A DNA stretch of 48,840 nucleotides from positions 1-48,840 of the forward strand of contig CADBTW010000090.1 of NCBI GenBank assembly GCA_902797695.1. Reading direction: 5' to 3'. Below, in pieces: positions 26,066-35,656 of this stretch. Position 1 is the first letter of the stretch. Each line of letters begins with the position of its first letter. The stretch comes from an uncultured Sutterellaceae bacterium (lineage in GTDB: Bacteria; Pseudomonadota; Gammaproteobacteria; Burkholderiales; Burkholderiaceae_F). Both the position numbers and the translations under genes were made by a program. The notes under the pieces are model-generated. The model searched no databases, was not told the DNA's origin, and saw only the letters and a program-made list of their open reading frames with translations.

Positions 26066-27118
26066 TCAGCAGATGCGGGGGAGCTGGTCGGCGTTAAGCC
26101 AGTCCACCATGCGGACGCCGCCCATGAGGGTCGTCATCTGCACGTAGCCCTTGTTCTCTTCGGTCACGGTGCCGACAATCGACGATTCTAACCCGTGGGG
26201 CGCGGCCTTCATCGCCTCAAGGCACTTTTCCGCCTCGTCCTCCGGGACGATCGCGATCAGCTTCCCTTCATTTGCGACGTAGAGGGGGTCGAGCCCGAGG
26301 AACTCGCACGCCTGGGCGACGTCCGGGTGCACCGGGATCGAGGCTTCGTCAAGCATGATGCCGACGTCGCTCTGGCTCGCGATCTCGTTCAGGGTCGTCG
26401 CAAGCCCCCCTCGCGTGGGGTCGCGGAGCACGTGCACGTGCGGGGCCGCCTCGCAGATCGCGTCGACCAGCTTATTCAGGGGCGCCGAGTCGCTTTGGAT
26501 CTGGGACCCGAATGAGAGCCCCTCCCGCTCCGACATGATCGCCATCCCGTGGTCCCCCATGGAGCCCGAGATGATCACCTTGTCGCCTGGGCGCGCAAGG
26601 CGCCCCGAAACGCGGATTCCCGGGATCACTTCGCCGAACCCCGTCGTTGTGATGTAAAGGCCGTCCCCGTGCCCCTTCTCGACCACCTTGGTGTCGCCTG
26701 TCACGATCTGGACCCCCGCCTCGCGCGCGGTGCGGCCCATCGATTCGACGATTCTCGCGAGCTTCGCGATCTCGAACCCTTCCTCCATTACGAAGCACGC
26801 CGCGATGTAAAGGGGCCGAGCGCCGCACATCGCGACGTCGTTCACGGTCCCCGCAATCGCGAGCGACCCGATGTCGCCCCCCGGGAAGAAAAGCGGCCGG
26901 ATCACGTGCGCGTCGCAGGAAACGACCGGGGTCCCGTGGATCTCGGGAAGGAACGCGCCGTCATGGCCCTCTTCGAGGATCGGGTTCGAAAAAGCCTTTC
27001 CGAACACCTGCTCGATCAGCTGCGCTGTCGCGCGGCCGCCCGCCCCGTGGGTGAGGTCGATGATCCCGTGCTTCACGTCGATCGGGGTCGAGAAGTAACG
27101 CCTTTTATCTTCTGCCAT
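26066..27118 (-). CDS. hypE: Hydrogenase maturation protein HypE
   Basis: Dehydrates the carbamoyl group on its own C-terminal Cys to a thiocyanate, the cyanide donor for the NiFe(CN)2CO centre. The 350-residue protein has the AIR-synthase-type ATP fold (GGRATAQLIEQVF, GDIGSLAIAGTVNDVAMCGA, LRDPTRGGLATTLNEIA) and, critically, ends in PRIC, the required terminal cysteine. It is the last gene of the hydrogenase run. It lies 48 bases after hypD. Confidence 0.97.
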   Translation of the reverse strand: MAEDKRRYFSTPIDVKHGIIDLTHGAGGRATAQLIEQVFGKAFSNPILEEGHDGAFLPEIHGTPVVSCDAHVIRPLFFPGGDIGSLAIAGTVNDVAMCGARPLYIAACFVMEEGFEIAKLARIVESMGRTAREAGVQIVTGDTKVVEKGHGDGLYITTTGFGEVIPGIRVSGRLARPGDKVIISGSMGDHGMAIMSEREGLSFGSQIQSDSAPLNKLVDAICEAAPHVHVLRDPTRGGLATTLNEIASQSDVGIMLDEASIPVHPDVAQACEFLGLDPLYVANEGKLIAIVPEDEAEKCLEAMKAAPHGLESSIVGTVTEENKGYVQMTTLMGGVRMVDWLNADQLPRIC

Positions 27119-27166
27119 CTTCTTCCTTTTATCCTTTGCTCTTTTCCCTTTGGACCGGGGATTGCT

Positions 27167-28285
27167 CTACTTCCGGAGCCGCCCGTAGCTGTAGTACGCG
27201 GCGCAGGCCCCTTCGCTCGAGACCATGCAGGCGCCGATCGGGTGCGCCGGGGTGCAGGCCTTTCCGAACGCCTTGCACTGGAAGGGCTCCTTCTCGCCCC
27301 GGAGGATCGCGCCGCACTGGCACGCCTTGTTGTCGGGAACCTGCCGCTCGATGAGCCCGAACCGCTTCTCGGCGTCGAACTCCTCGTAGGCCGGGGAAAG
27401 CTTGAGGGCGGACTTCGGGACCGCCCCGAGCCCTCGCCACTCGAACGAGTCGCGAAGCGAGAATACTTCGCTCATGAGCTCGATCGCGATCCGGTTCCCG
27501 TCAGGCGTCACCGCGCGCTTAAACTCGTTCTCCACCTCATGCCGCCCGTCGTTTGTCTGGCGCACGAGCATGAGGATCGTCATCAGCATGTCGAGAGGCT
27601 CGAACCCGCAGATCACGACCGGCATCTTCCACTTCGAGGCGAAGGGCTCGTACGGGGCGGAGCCGATCACGACGGAGACGTGGGCGGGGCCGACGAGGCC
27701 GTCGAGGACCGGAGCGCCCGAGCGCTGCGGCGCGGTTAGCAGGATATGCTCCATCGCGGCCGGGGTGAGGACGTGGGAGCAGAGGACCGTGAAGTTCTTT
27801 ACGCCAGCCGCCTTTGCGGCCTTGAGGCACACTGCGGTCGGAGGCGTCGTCGTCTCGAACCCGATCGCGAAGAAGACGACCTCGCGATCCGGGTTCTCTC
27901 GCGCGACCTTCAGCGCGTCCATCGGCGAATAGACCATGCGGATGTCCGCGCCCTCGGCCTTCGCTTTGAATAATGACTTGCCGCCAGAGGCCGGTACCCG
28001 CAGCGTGTCCGCGTACGTGCAGAGGATCGCGCCGTGCTTCTGCGCCGCCTCCATCGCCATGTCGATCCGCCCGATCGGGAGCACGCAGACCGGGCACCCC
28101 GGCCCGTGGATCATGCGGACGTTCTCAGGGAGGATGTCGGTAAGGCCCCAGCGCGCGAGCACGTGGGTGTGGCCTCCGCAGAACTCCATGAAGCGGTACT
28201 CGCGGTCAGGACGGACGGTTGCCGCGATTTTCTCCGCGAGCCCCTTCGCCTCTTCCGAATTCCGGTACTCGGTCACGTACTTCAT
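27167..28285 (-). CDS. hypD: Hydrogenase maturation factor HypD
   Basis: Iron-sulfur scaffold on which the Fe(CN)2CO group is built with HypC and HypE. 372 residues. Conserved segments are MEFCGGHTH, GPGCPVCVLPIGRID (Cys pair), FFAIGFETTTPPTA, VCGFEPLDML-type (VICGFEPLDML), and C-terminal cysteine positions CQCGAILRG and CKAFGKACTPAHPIGACMVS that bind the [4Fe-4S] cluster. Start overlaps the hypC stop (ATGA). Confidence 0.97.
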   Translation of the reverse strand: MKYVTEYRNSEEAKGLAEKIAATVRPDREYRFMEFCGGHTHVLARWGLTDILPENVRMIHGPGCPVCVLPIGRIDMAMEAAQKHGAILCTYADTLRVPASGGKSLFKAKAEGADIRMVYSPMDALKVARENPDREVVFFAIGFETTTPPTAVCLKAAKAAGVKNFTVLCSHVLTPAAMEHILLTAPQRSGAPVLDGLVGPAHVSVVIGSAPYEPFASKWKMPVVICGFEPLDMLMTILMLVRQTNDGRHEVENEFKRAVTPDGNRIAIELMSEVFSLRDSFEWRGLGAVPKSALKLSPAYEEFDAEKRFGLIERQVPDNKACQCGAILRGEKEPFQCKAFGKACTPAHPIGACMVSSEGACAAYYSYGRLRK

Positions 28286-28539
28286 GCCGCGGCCTCCGCG
28301 GAGGGTTCCTGGGCGGCGTCGCCAGAATTTGCGGCGTCAGCGAGGAGCGCGAGCGTCGCCCGCGCTTCCTCTTCGTTGATCCGCTGTAGCGCGAATCCGA
28401 CATGGATGATCACCCAGTCGCCGGGCTTCGGGTCCGCGATGAGGGAGACGTTGACGTTCTTCTGGATCCCGCCGAGGTCCGCGGTCGCTTCGTCATTCGA
28501 AAGGATACTGACGAGCTTTCCTGGAACAGCAAGGCACAT
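28282..28539 (-). CDS. hypC: Hydrogenase maturation chaperone HypC
   Basis: 85-residue chaperone that carries the Fe(CN)2CO unit to the large-subunit precursor. Starts with MCLAVPGKLVSI, in which Cys2 is essential after Met removal, and contains GDWVIIHVGFALQRINEEEA. The C-terminal tail is Ala/Glu-rich. A second member of the family, hupF, lies about 7.4 kb upstream in the same locus. Confidence 0.95.
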   Translation of the reverse strand: MCLAVPGKLVSILSNDEATADLGGIQKNVNVSLIADPKPGDWVIIHVGFALQRINEEEARATLALLADAANSGDAAQEPSAEAAA

Positions 28540-28574
28540 GGTGGATTTGTCCTTTTCTTTTTTCAGTTGAAACG

Positions 28575-30956
28575 TTACTGCCGATGGAACTCCGGCGTGT
28601 CGCCCGGGCCGAGGTTTTCAAGCCCCGCCTCCCGGATCGCGAGGGCGCAGCACCAGGCCTCTCCGAGCGCGACGCCGCCGTCCCCCGGGGGCACCTTGGA
28701 GCCGAGGAGCGGCCGGGTTCCCGCGTCTTCAAGGAGTGTAATCAGCCGGGAGGAAAGCCTGCGGTTGAGGAAGCACCCTCCAGAGAGAAGGAGCGGCCGG
28801 GTGTCCCCGGGTTCGGAATGCGCTTCGATCCACGCGGCGAGCGCCCGGGCAAGCACTTCGTGGAAGTCGGCCGACGCCTGCCGGACGGACTCGGGGTCGT
28901 GCGGCCGGTCCGCGATCTCGTTCATGAGAGGGAGGAGGGAGAGCGTGCCGTCGGGAAGAATCTCCCACTTCTGCCCGATGTCATGCGGCACGGCACCTTC
29001 CGCCGCGGACTCGAGCCGCATCGCGGCGGTCGCCTCGTCATGCTGCACGTGGCAGAGCCCGAGGAGCGAGCTCGCGGCGTCGAAGTACCGGCCCATTGCG
29101 GTGGTGGAGCCTGTGAGGCGCGTGTTCCGGATGAGGGAGCGGATCATGCCGGCCCCGCGGATCCCGTCGAACCGCCTTTCGATCTCGTCCCCGCGCCCGA
29201 GCGCCTCAAGGACCGAGGCCGCCATCCGCCAGGGCTCCCGCGCCGCGCGGTCGCCGCCCGGAAGGGCGAGCGGCGCGAGGTGCGAGGTCCGCCTGAACCC
29301 GGTCGGGCCGAGGTCCAGCATTTCGCCGCCCCAGGCTTCGCCGTCGGTACCGAGCCCGACCCCGTCGAGCGCGATCCCGCGGGCCGGGCCCGTGATCCCG
29401 TACTCCGCCATCACGGCGGCGACGTGCGCCCGGTGATGCTGGACCGAGTAGGAGGGAATGCCGCGCTTCTCCGCGACCTCTCCCGCGAGCCGGGTCGAGA
29501 AGAAGTCCGGGTGCATGTCGTGCGCGACCGCTTCCGGCCTTATCTCAAGCACTTCCTCAAGGTGCTCGACAGCGAGCTCGAGCGCCCTGCACGAGGCCGC
29601 GTTCGCGAGGTCCCCGATATGCTGCGAGAGAAACGCCTCGTTCCCCCGCGTGAGGCACGCGGTCACTTTGAGCCCCGGGCCCGTCGCGAGGACGGAGGGA
29701 CCGGAGAGCTTCAAGGGCACCGCGAGCGGCGTGTAGCCGCGTGCGCGGCGCACCATGCGGGGCGCGCCCGCGACGACCCGGACGACCGAGTCGTCACAGC
29801 GGATGAGGATCTCGCGGTCGTTCGCGAGGATATGGTCCGCGATGCTCCCGAGCCTCCGGAGCGCTTCCCGGTTCCCGATCACGAGGGGTTCGCCCCCGGG
29901 GTTCGCGCTCGTCATGACGAGCGTCATCGGGACGATCGCCTTCTGAAGCCACTCGACCCCGTCCGGGCGCCCCGCCGCCTCGTGGAAGAGGAGGAGATGC
30001 ACTGGCGTATAGGGGAGCATGACGCCGAGTTCCGATAGTCCCGGCGCAATTCCCGCGAGCTTCTCGTCGCACTCAGGGGTCTTCTTCGCGAGGACGATCG
30101 GGCGCGCGATCGAGGTGAGGACCTTTTCTTCCTCATCCGAAAGCGTGACGTAGCGGCGGGCTGATGCGATGTTCGCCATCATGACGGCGAGCGGCTTCTC
30201 GTCACGGCGCTTGCGAGTCCGGAGCCGCACGACTGCCTCGGCGTTCTCCGCGTCGCAGACGAGGTGGAAGCCGCCAAGCCCCTTCACGGCGAGGATCTTC
30301 CCCTCCCGGATCAGCTTCACCGCGGCTTCGATCGGGTCCTCTGTCTCCACCGGTTCCCCGGCGGAGGTCCAGAGGAAGAGCCGCGGGCCGCACTTCGGGC
30401 AGGCGTTCGGCTGCGCGTGGAAGCGCCGGTCGAGGGGATCGCGGTACTCTTCGAGGCACTCGGGGCACATCTCGAACTTCGCCATCGAGGTCTGCGGGCG
30501 GTCGTAGGGGAGGTGGCGCGTGATCGTGAAGCGGGGGCCGCAGTGCGTGCAGTTCGTGAAGGCGTAGCGGTAGCGGCGGTTTCCGGGCGTGAACATGTCG
30601 AGCGCGCACGCTTCGCACGTCGCCGCGTCCGGCGTGATCGCGGTCGTGACGCGCCCCTCCCGGCTCTCCTCGATCCGGAACGAAGCGTCGCCCGCGACCG
30701 GGATCTCCTTCACGGTCACGGTGTCGATCCGGGCGAGCGGCGGGCACTCGCGCCTGAGCTCCGGGACGAACTTTCCGACTTTCTCTTCAGGCCCCTCGAT
30801 CTCGACCCCGACCCCGGCCGCGTCGTTCCAGACGAAGCCCGTGAGGCGGAGCCCAAGCGCGATCCTGTAGACGGTCGGGCGGAACCCGACCCCCTGCACG
30901 AGCCCGGTCACCCGGACGAGGTTCCGGACCTTCGATGCCGCTCCCACGCCTTTCAC
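28575..30956 (-). CDS. hypF: Carbamoyltransferase HypF
   Basis: Makes the cyanide-precursor carbamoyl group from carbamoyl phosphate and passes it to HypE. 793 residues with domains in order: acylphosphatase-like (VQGVGFRPTVYRIA, about residues 19-32), two zinc fingers (CEACALDM...CTHCGPRFTI and CPECLEEY...CPKCGP), YrdC-like domain (ILAVKGLGGFHLVCDAENAE), and the C-terminal Kae1-like carbamoyltransferase domain (VQHHRAHVAAVMAEYG, DGVGLGTDGEAWGGE). Start codon is GTG. Length matches the usual 750-800. Confidence 0.96.
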   Translation of the reverse strand: MKGVGAASKVRNLVRVTGLVQGVGFRPTVYRIALGLRLTGFVWNDAAGVGVEIEGPEEKVGKFVPELRRECPPLARIDTVTVKEIPVAGDASFRIEESREGRVTTAITPDAATCEACALDMFTPGNRRYRYAFTNCTHCGPRFTITRHLPYDRPQTSMAKFEMCPECLEEYRDPLDRRFHAQPNACPKCGPRLFLWTSAGEPVETEDPIEAAVKLIREGKILAVKGLGGFHLVCDAENAEAVVRLRTRKRRDEKPLAVMMANIASARRYVTLSDEEEKVLTSIARPIVLAKKTPECDEKLAGIAPGLSELGVMLPYTPVHLLLFHEAAGRPDGVEWLQKAIVPMTLVMTSANPGGEPLVIGNREALRRLGSIADHILANDREILIRCDDSVVRVVAGAPRMVRRARGYTPLAVPLKLSGPSVLATGPGLKVTACLTRGNEAFLSQHIGDLANAASCRALELAVEHLEEVLEIRPEAVAHDMHPDFFSTRLAGEVAEKRGIPSYSVQHHRAHVAAVMAEYGITGPARGIALDGVGLGTDGEAWGGEMLDLGPTGFRRTSHLAPLALPGGDRAAREPWRMAASVLEALGRGDEIERRFDGIRGAGMIRSLIRNTRLTGSTTAMGRYFDAASSLLGLCHVQHDEATAAMRLESAAEGAVPHDIGQKWEILPDGTLSLLPLMNEIADRPHDPESVRQASADFHEVLARALAAWIEAHSEPGDTRPLLLSGGCFLNRRLSSRLITLLEDAGTRPLLGSKVPPGDGGVALGEAWCCALAIREAGLENLGPGDTPEFHRQ

Positions 30957-30978
30957 CTTCCTGCGCTTCCCTTGTGGC

Positions 30979-31752
30979 TCAGAGGGACGCGAGCGCGAGC
31001 TCGGCCTCGAGCAGCTTCAGCCACTTCTCCATCCCGTCCCCCTTCGTCGCGGAGACGCGGAGGATGCGGATCTTCGGGTTCACGCGCCGCGCGTACTCCT
31101 CGCACTTCTCGATATCGAAGTTCACGTAGGGGAGGAGATCGATCTTGTTCACGATCATGATGTCGGAAGCGCGGAACATGTCCGGGTACTTGAGGGGCTT
31201 GTCGTCTCCCTCCGTCACCGAGATCACGACCACCTTATGGGCTTCGCCGAGGTCGAACTCGGCCGGGCAGACGAGGTTCCCGACGTTCTCGATCAGGACC
31301 GCGGACCCGTCAGCGGGGTTGAGCGCGTGGAGCGCCTCGTGCACCATGGCGGCGTCGAGGTGGCAGCCCTTCCCCGTGTTGATCTGCACCGAGCGGGCGC
31401 CGGCCTCGCGGATCCGGTTCGCGTCGTTCGCGGTTTCCTGGTCCCCCTCGATCACGCAGATCGGGAGCTTCGACTTGTCGGCGCGGCGGATGGTCGCGGC
31501 GAGGAGCTCGGTCTTTCCGGACCCGGGGCTCGAGACGAAGTTGAGGGCGAGGAGGTGGTGGCTTGCGAAGTGCTCGCGGTTATGGGCCGCGATCGCGTTG
31601 TTCCGGGAGAGGATGTCCTCTTCGACCGTGATCGTCTTCTCGGTCTCGTGCGCTTCGGGCTTTCCCGAAGCGTCGATTGTGATGTTCCCGTTCTCGTCCG
31701 TATGGGCGTGGGTGTGGTGATGGTCACCGCCGCAGCCGCAGGTTGCGCACAT
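30979..31752 (-). CDS. hypB: Nickel-inserting GTPase HypB
   Basis: Delivers Ni2+ to the hydrogenase large subunit. 257 residues. The N-terminal MCATCGCGG is a metal-binding CxxCxC-type motif followed by a short His run (HHHTHAHT), giving high-affinity nickel binding or storage. GTPase motifs: FVSSPGSGKTELL (P-loop), ENVGNLVCPAEFDLGE, VNKIDLLPY. HypA lies upstream, with a 123-base gap that holds a small inverted repeat but no gene. Confidence 0.96.
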   Translation of the reverse strand: MCATCGCGGDHHHTHAHTDENGNITIDASGKPEAHETEKTITVEEDILSRNNAIAAHNREHFASHHLLALNFVSSPGSGKTELLAATIRRADKSKLPICVIEGDQETANDANRIREAGARSVQINTGKGCHLDAAMVHEALHALNPADGSAVLIENVGNLVCPAEFDLGEAHKVVVISVTEGDDKPLKYPDMFRASDIMIVNKIDLLPYVNFDIEKCEEYARRVNPKIRILRVSATKGDGMEKWLKLLEAELALASL

Positions 31753-31875
31753 GGTCTTTCTTTGCCTCCAGATGAATCCTGTTTCGGATTGTTCCTTGGA
31801 ATTCGTTTTCCGGCCGGAAGAGCCGCGCCCTGGCGCGGAACGCCCCTCCGGCTTTTCCTGTAATGCCTAGTAATA

Positions 31876-32229
31876 CTACTTGTCCGGCGTCGTCGCCCGG
31901 ATGTCGACCACCTTCAGGTCCCGGCCCCCGGTCGCGACGATCCGGTACCCGCCGCAAAGCGGGCACGCGTCGCCGTACCGGTGGAGGGGGACCTCCTTCC
32001 CGCAGTCCATGCACCAGCCGCGGCCTTCGGGCCGGTCGATCACGAGCCTTGCGCCGTTCGCGATCGTCCCCTTCTTCACGGAGTCGAACGCGAACCGGAG
32101 CGCTTCGAGTTCGACCGTCGAGAGTTCCCCGACTGCGACCCGGGCCTCGGTCACCGCGGTCGCGCCGGCGCCTTCCGCCGCGCGCTCCACCGCGTCGATG
32201 ATTCCTTCGGCGAGCGACACCTCATGCAT
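31876..32229 (-). CDS. hypA: Hydrogenase nickel-incorporation protein HypA
   Basis: 117-residue nickel metallochaperone. N-terminal MHEVSLAEGIIDAVE supplies the Ni-binding His2, and two CxxC pairs (CMDC, CPLC) form the structural zinc site. Start overlaps the hupK stop by 8 bases, so it is translationally coupled to that gene. Works with HypB. Confidence 0.95.
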   Translation of the reverse strand: MHEVSLAEGIIDAVERAAEGAGATAVTEARVAVGELSTVELEALRFAFDSVKKGTIANGARLVIDRPEGRGWCMDCGKEVPLHRYGDACPLCGGYRIVATGGRDLKVVDIRATTPDK

Positions 32230-33361
32230 TGGTGATCCCTCCCTCCTCGAACCGGAACGGGACGCAGGCGTCGAACTGCCGGATCACGAGCTCGGCCCGG
32301 TTCCTCCAGGAACCGGGGTCCGAGATGTTGATCGCGGAAAGCGCCTGCTCGGCCGCCCCGCCCGGCGCGAAGTTCCATTCGGTCGGGGCGACGATCGTGC
32401 TCTCCCGGATGACACCCTCTTCGAGCCTCATCCGGTGGAGGAGCGTGCCGCGCGCGGTTTCGACGACTCCGATCCCGACCCCGGGCTCGGGCGAAAAGCC
32501 CGAGACAAGCCGCCCGGGCGCCTCGAACCCCTGCATCCATGTGCCGAGCTCGAGGAGCCGCGCGTAGAAGTAGATCATGGTTCCGGCGCCGTTCCTCAGG
32601 GCGCAGGGGAGGATCGCGGGGCAGGTCGCCCGCCGCATGTAGGCGGAGGTCTGCGCGGGGCCTGTGGTGAGGACTGGCGTCGTGCAGAAGCCCTTCTCCG
32701 TCATCCGCGCCGCGAGGTCCGATCGGACGGAGGGGAGGCTCGCGTTAAGCGCGGCGACCCCGCTCGTCCCGAGGCTCTGCGGGAGGCTGCAGAGGTAGGA
32801 GAACACGGGCCGCACGATGGTCTGCCGGGTGCTGACCCAGCTTTCGACCTCGAGCGGCCACTTCCACGTGGAAAGCGTCGGGACGGGGCCGTCCCCGAAG
32901 AGGAGGTCGAGCGCCGCGTTCGACACATCGCGGAGCACCGACCGGGCCTCGTCTTCATTCGGTTCGGTGAGCTGCGACACCCGCGCCCGGAGCTTCCCGA
33001 TCGCGGTCGTGTCCCCCTGGCTTTCCATGTCGAGCGTCTCCGGAAGCTCGAACGCGAGGCACCGGAGGTGCTCCGTCATCGCTTCAAGCTGCACCGAGGC
33101 CGCCCAGGAAGCGAGCTTCGCGGGTTCGGGCGAATCGCCCGCCGCGAACGCCGCGGCCGCCCGGAACGCGACCGACTGGGCGACCGGGCAGAGCGTGTAG
33201 AGAAGCCTGATCATCGCGGGGACCGTTTCGTCCGCCCGCCGGCCGAGGAGAAGCCGCGACACCATCGGGCCCCGGGTGCTCCGGGTCCTGACGGTGCGGT
33301 TGCCCGCGACGTCGTGCCCTACGGTCACGATGATCGAGCCGAGGTCGGGGAGGGAATTCAT
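32222..33361 (-). CDS. hupK: HupK/HoxV-type large-subunit-like assembly protein
   Basis: 379-residue protein related to the hydrogenase large subunit but lacking full NiFe ligation. LYTLCPVAQSVAF replaces the RxCGxC motif and the C-terminal QFDACVPFRF replaces DPCxxCxxH. HupK/HoxV proteins are proposed scaffolds for assembling the active-site iron ligands on membrane-bound hydrogenases, particularly those made in air. Overlaps hupJ by 4 bases and hypA by 8. Confidence 0.85.
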   Translation of the reverse strand: MNSLPDLGSIIVTVGHDVAGNRTVRTRSTRGPMVSRLLLGRRADETVPAMIRLLYTLCPVAQSVAFRAAAAFAAGDSPEPAKLASWAASVQLEAMTEHLRCLAFELPETLDMESQGDTTAIGKLRARVSQLTEPNEDEARSVLRDVSNAALDLLFGDGPVPTLSTWKWPLEVESWVSTRQTIVRPVFSYLCSLPQSLGTSGVAALNASLPSVRSDLAARMTEKGFCTTPVLTTGPAQTSAYMRRATCPAILPCALRNGAGTMIYFYARLLELGTWMQGFEAPGRLVSGFSPEPGVGIGVVETARGTLLHRMRLEEGVIRESTIVAPTEWNFAPGGAAEQALSAINISDPGSWRNRAELVIRQFDACVPFRFEEGGITNA

Positions 33362-33939
33362 TTCTTCGTCTCCTTGCCGCTCCCGCCTTCCAACGCGCGG
33401 ACGGCGTTCATGAAGAACTCGCGCTTCGAAACCCGGGCGGGCTCGTCCTTCTTCGGGGGAGTGGGGGCTTCCTCCTCAGGAGTCGGGGCGTTGCCCTCTT
33501 CCGCGGGCTTCAGCATGGTCTCAAGCGCGATCCGGGCGACCGCCTCCCCCGTCGCCTGGTCCCCGATCTCCCAGGTGGGTGAGAGGAGGGAGCAGCTCTG
33601 GTACTCGCCGAGGTCCGGGTCCGCGATCCCCATGAAGCTGAAGTCGCCCGCCGGGAGCGTCACCGGCGCGACCTTCGTTTCCGGGATCCGGTTCCAGGTC
33701 CGGGGATCGCCGCAGGCGCGGAGGACGAGGATCGACCACGGCGTCACCACCGCGCCGATCCACTGGCCGTCCACCTTACGGAAGGGGACAGTCGCGACCC
33801 GGAGCTTCGGGTTGCAGATCGGGATCCCCTTCATCCTCGTGTTCGCGATCCGCTCGAACCCGGCCCTGAAGAACGCTTCCGGCGACTCGCGGAACACCCG
33901 CACCTTCACGCGGCGCGGCAGCTTCTTCTCCTCACTCAT
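33358..33939 (-). CDS. hupJ: [NiFe]-hydrogenase assembly chaperone HybE/HupJ
   Basis: 193 residues. Core motifs of the HybE/HupJ family are NPKLRVATVPF, WIGAVVTPWSILVLRACGD, LPAGDFSFMGI and GEYQSCSLLSPTWEIGDQATGE. The last 50 residues are a Pro/Glu/Lys-rich tail. Thought to guard the large subunit or the Tat-dependent partner during assembly. Overlaps the rubredoxin gene by 8 bases and hupK by 4. Confidence 0.88.
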   Translation of the reverse strand: MSEEKKLPRRVKVRVFRESPEAFFRAGFERIANTRMKGIPICNPKLRVATVPFRKVDGQWIGAVVTPWSILVLRACGDPRTWNRIPETKVAPVTLPAGDFSFMGIADPDLGEYQSCSLLSPTWEIGDQATGEAVARIALETMLKPAEEGNAPTPEEEAPTPPKKDEPARVSKREFFMNAVRALEGGSGKETKK

Positions 33940-34186
33940 CTTCCTTCCCCCTTTCGCGGTCGAGGATGATGAAGGAAGAGTGCGGGCAGCCGCACGCGGG
34001 GCAGTCGTAGTAGGAGGGGATTTCGGTGAACGGCGTACCCGGCGCCACCTGCCAGTCCGCGCACCCTTCGTCCGGGTCGTAGACGAAGCCGCAGACCTTG
34101 CACTGCATGCGGGTGCGGGGGCCGATCCTCGACTCCTGCAGCCGGTCGAGTTCCTTTAGCGGATCGTTTGTGAGCTTCGCTGTCAT
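33932..34186 (-). CDS. hupI: Rubredoxin of the hydrogenase locus
   Basis: 84 residues with the two rubredoxin knuckles CKVCGFVYDPDEG and CPACGCPHSSF that bind one iron, preceded by a 27-residue N-terminal extension. HupI/HoxR rubredoxins occur in oxygen-exposed uptake hydrogenase loci and are linked to protecting or maturing the oxygen-tolerant enzyme. Placed directly before hupJ with an 8-base overlap. Confidence 0.93.
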   Translation of the reverse strand: MTAKLTNDPLKELDRLQESRIGPRTRMQCKVCGFVYDPDEGCADWQVAPGTPFTEIPSYYDCPACGCPHSSFIILDRERGKEDE

Positions 34187-34240
34187 CGCTTCACTCCGTT
34201 CGGGTTCCTGCGTTCCTTTTTTGGCGTGCTTTTCCTTGCC

Positions 34241-35062
34241 TCAGGCGATCGCGCCGCGCGAGAGGTCGAGCTCGACCCATTCGATGAGGTCGGAGAGCTT
34301 CTTCACCGCTTCCGGAAGCTCGTCCTCGGTGCTCGGCACCTCGGGCGGGATCGGCGCCGCGACCACTTCGTCGAGGAGCACCTTTCCCGCCTTGCTGAGG
34401 ATCTTGCTCCTCCAGAGCCCCTTCACCGAGGTCTGCCGGATCGTGCTCTTCGCGAACCCGAGCATCTGCACTTCAAGCGGCCCTTCCCCGAGCACCTTGT
34501 CGATGTAGGTCTTGTCGGCGGGGGAGAGCGGCTGGCGCGAGAGCTCGACCGCGACCGGAACCTCATCCGGGTCGAAGCGGCTGAAGTCGAGGTTTCCGAG
34601 CGCCGCGCGGAGTTCGGAAAAGATCGCGGGCGAAGCGAAGAGGCCTTCGGGCTTCTCTTCCGGCTCCACGATTTCCGCGGTTCCGTTCTTCCTGCAGGCT
34701 TCGAGAACGATGTCCGGGACATAGGCCGTGACGAGGAAGTCCTGCTGCCCGGCGAGCACGCGCCAGACGGTCGGGACCGAGGTCTCTTCCATGCGGATCC
34801 TGCCGCCGTCGATCACGATCCGGATCTCGCCCGCGTTCAGCGTGTCGAAGAGGAACTTCTTGAACCCCTCGTCCTTCTCGCCGAGGTTCGTCACTTCGTG
34901 GAGCTTGCCGCCTTCCTTCATCGTCCGCTCGAGAAGCGCCTTCGTTCCCTTCAGCCACTCGAGCGTCTCCCGGGCCGCGGCAAGCTGCTCGGCCGATGCG
35001 AGGTTCTTCTTTGCGCTTTTCGCCGCGTCGAGGATGCTCTGGGCGGAAAAGATTTCTGTCAT
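34241..35062 (-). CDS. hupH: Hydrogenase expression/formation protein HupH
   Basis: 273 residues. Matches the HupH/HyaF/HoxQ group: IRIVIDGGRIRMEETSVPTV, VWRVLAGQQDF, ELRAALGN and the C-terminal GEGPLEVQMLGFAKSTIRQT. I chose the ATG at 35062; the frame reaches 35218 but the added Arg/Ser-rich 52 residues look non-coding and overlap hupG. Role is in small-subunit maturation. It lies 94 bases after hupG. Confidence 0.88.
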   Translation of the reverse strand: MTEIFSAQSILDAAKSAKKNLASAEQLAAARETLEWLKGTKALLERTMKEGGKLHEVTNLGEKDEGFKKFLFDTLNAGEIRIVIDGGRIRMEETSVPTVWRVLAGQQDFLVTAYVPDIVLEACRKNGTAEIVEPEEKPEGLFASPAIFSELRAALGNLDFSRFDPDEVPVAVELSRQPLSPADKTYIDKVLGEGPLEVQMLGFAKSTIRQTSVKGLWRSKILSKAGKVLLDEVVAAPIPPEVPSTEDELPEAVKKLSDLIEWVELDLSRGAIA

Positions 35063-35156
35063 CGGTTTTCCCTTTCCTGTTTCCTGTGGAAGGAACGGGT
35101 GAGGAAGACTTCCTTCCCCGATCCCCGTGCCATCAGCTGCAAAATTCCTGCCGGAC

Positions 35157-35615
35157 CTAGTTCGCGTTGATCGCGATCGTCCGCTTCGGGGGCGTCGTCC
35201 GGCCGCCGATCTCGACAAGGCCCTGGACGTACTCTTCCCAGGTCTTCAGCCCCTGGAGGGCGCCGAGGAACTCGCCATTCCGGAAGAAGCCGACCGCAGG
35301 GAGCCGGGTGAGCCCGAGGCGGCTCGCGATCGCGCGGCCGACTGCCGGGTCCGTGAACCCCTTAGAGGCGATCCTGCCCGCGAACACCTTTGCGATCTCG
35401 GGCGCGATCACCGCCATGTCGATCGACTCCTTGAAGGTCGTGGGGTTGTCCGCGAAAACGACGAGGGCGAGCCCCGGGGTTCGTTCGAACTCCGAGATGT
35501 TCTCCTCATTCAGCCGCTCGAAACCTTCCTTCCCCCAGAGCCGCTGGAAGATCGGGTGGGTGTCGACGTCGACAAGGGTGAGCCGCGTGGTTGGCTCGTT
35601 GAGTTTTGAAGGCAT
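35157..35615 (-). CDS. hupG: Thioredoxin-like hydrogenase chaperone HupG/HyaE
   Basis: 152 residues with the thioredoxin fold but no CxxC (ALVVFADNPTTFKE in its place). GLTRLPAVGFFRNGEFLGAL is characteristic of the HyaE/HupG/HoxO family, which binds the Tat signal of the small subunit. Lies 41 bases after hupF. Confidence 0.9.
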   Translation of the reverse strand: MPSKLNEPTTRLTLVDVDTHPIFQRLWGKEGFERLNEENISEFERTPGLALVVFADNPTTFKESIDMAVIAPEIAKVFAGRIASKGFTDPAVGRAIASRLGLTRLPAVGFFRNGEFLGALQGLKTWEEYVQGLVEIGGRTTPPKRTIAINAN

Positions 35616-35656
35616 GCTGTGTCCTTTTGTCCTTTGACTTTTCTGCGGCGGGGTTC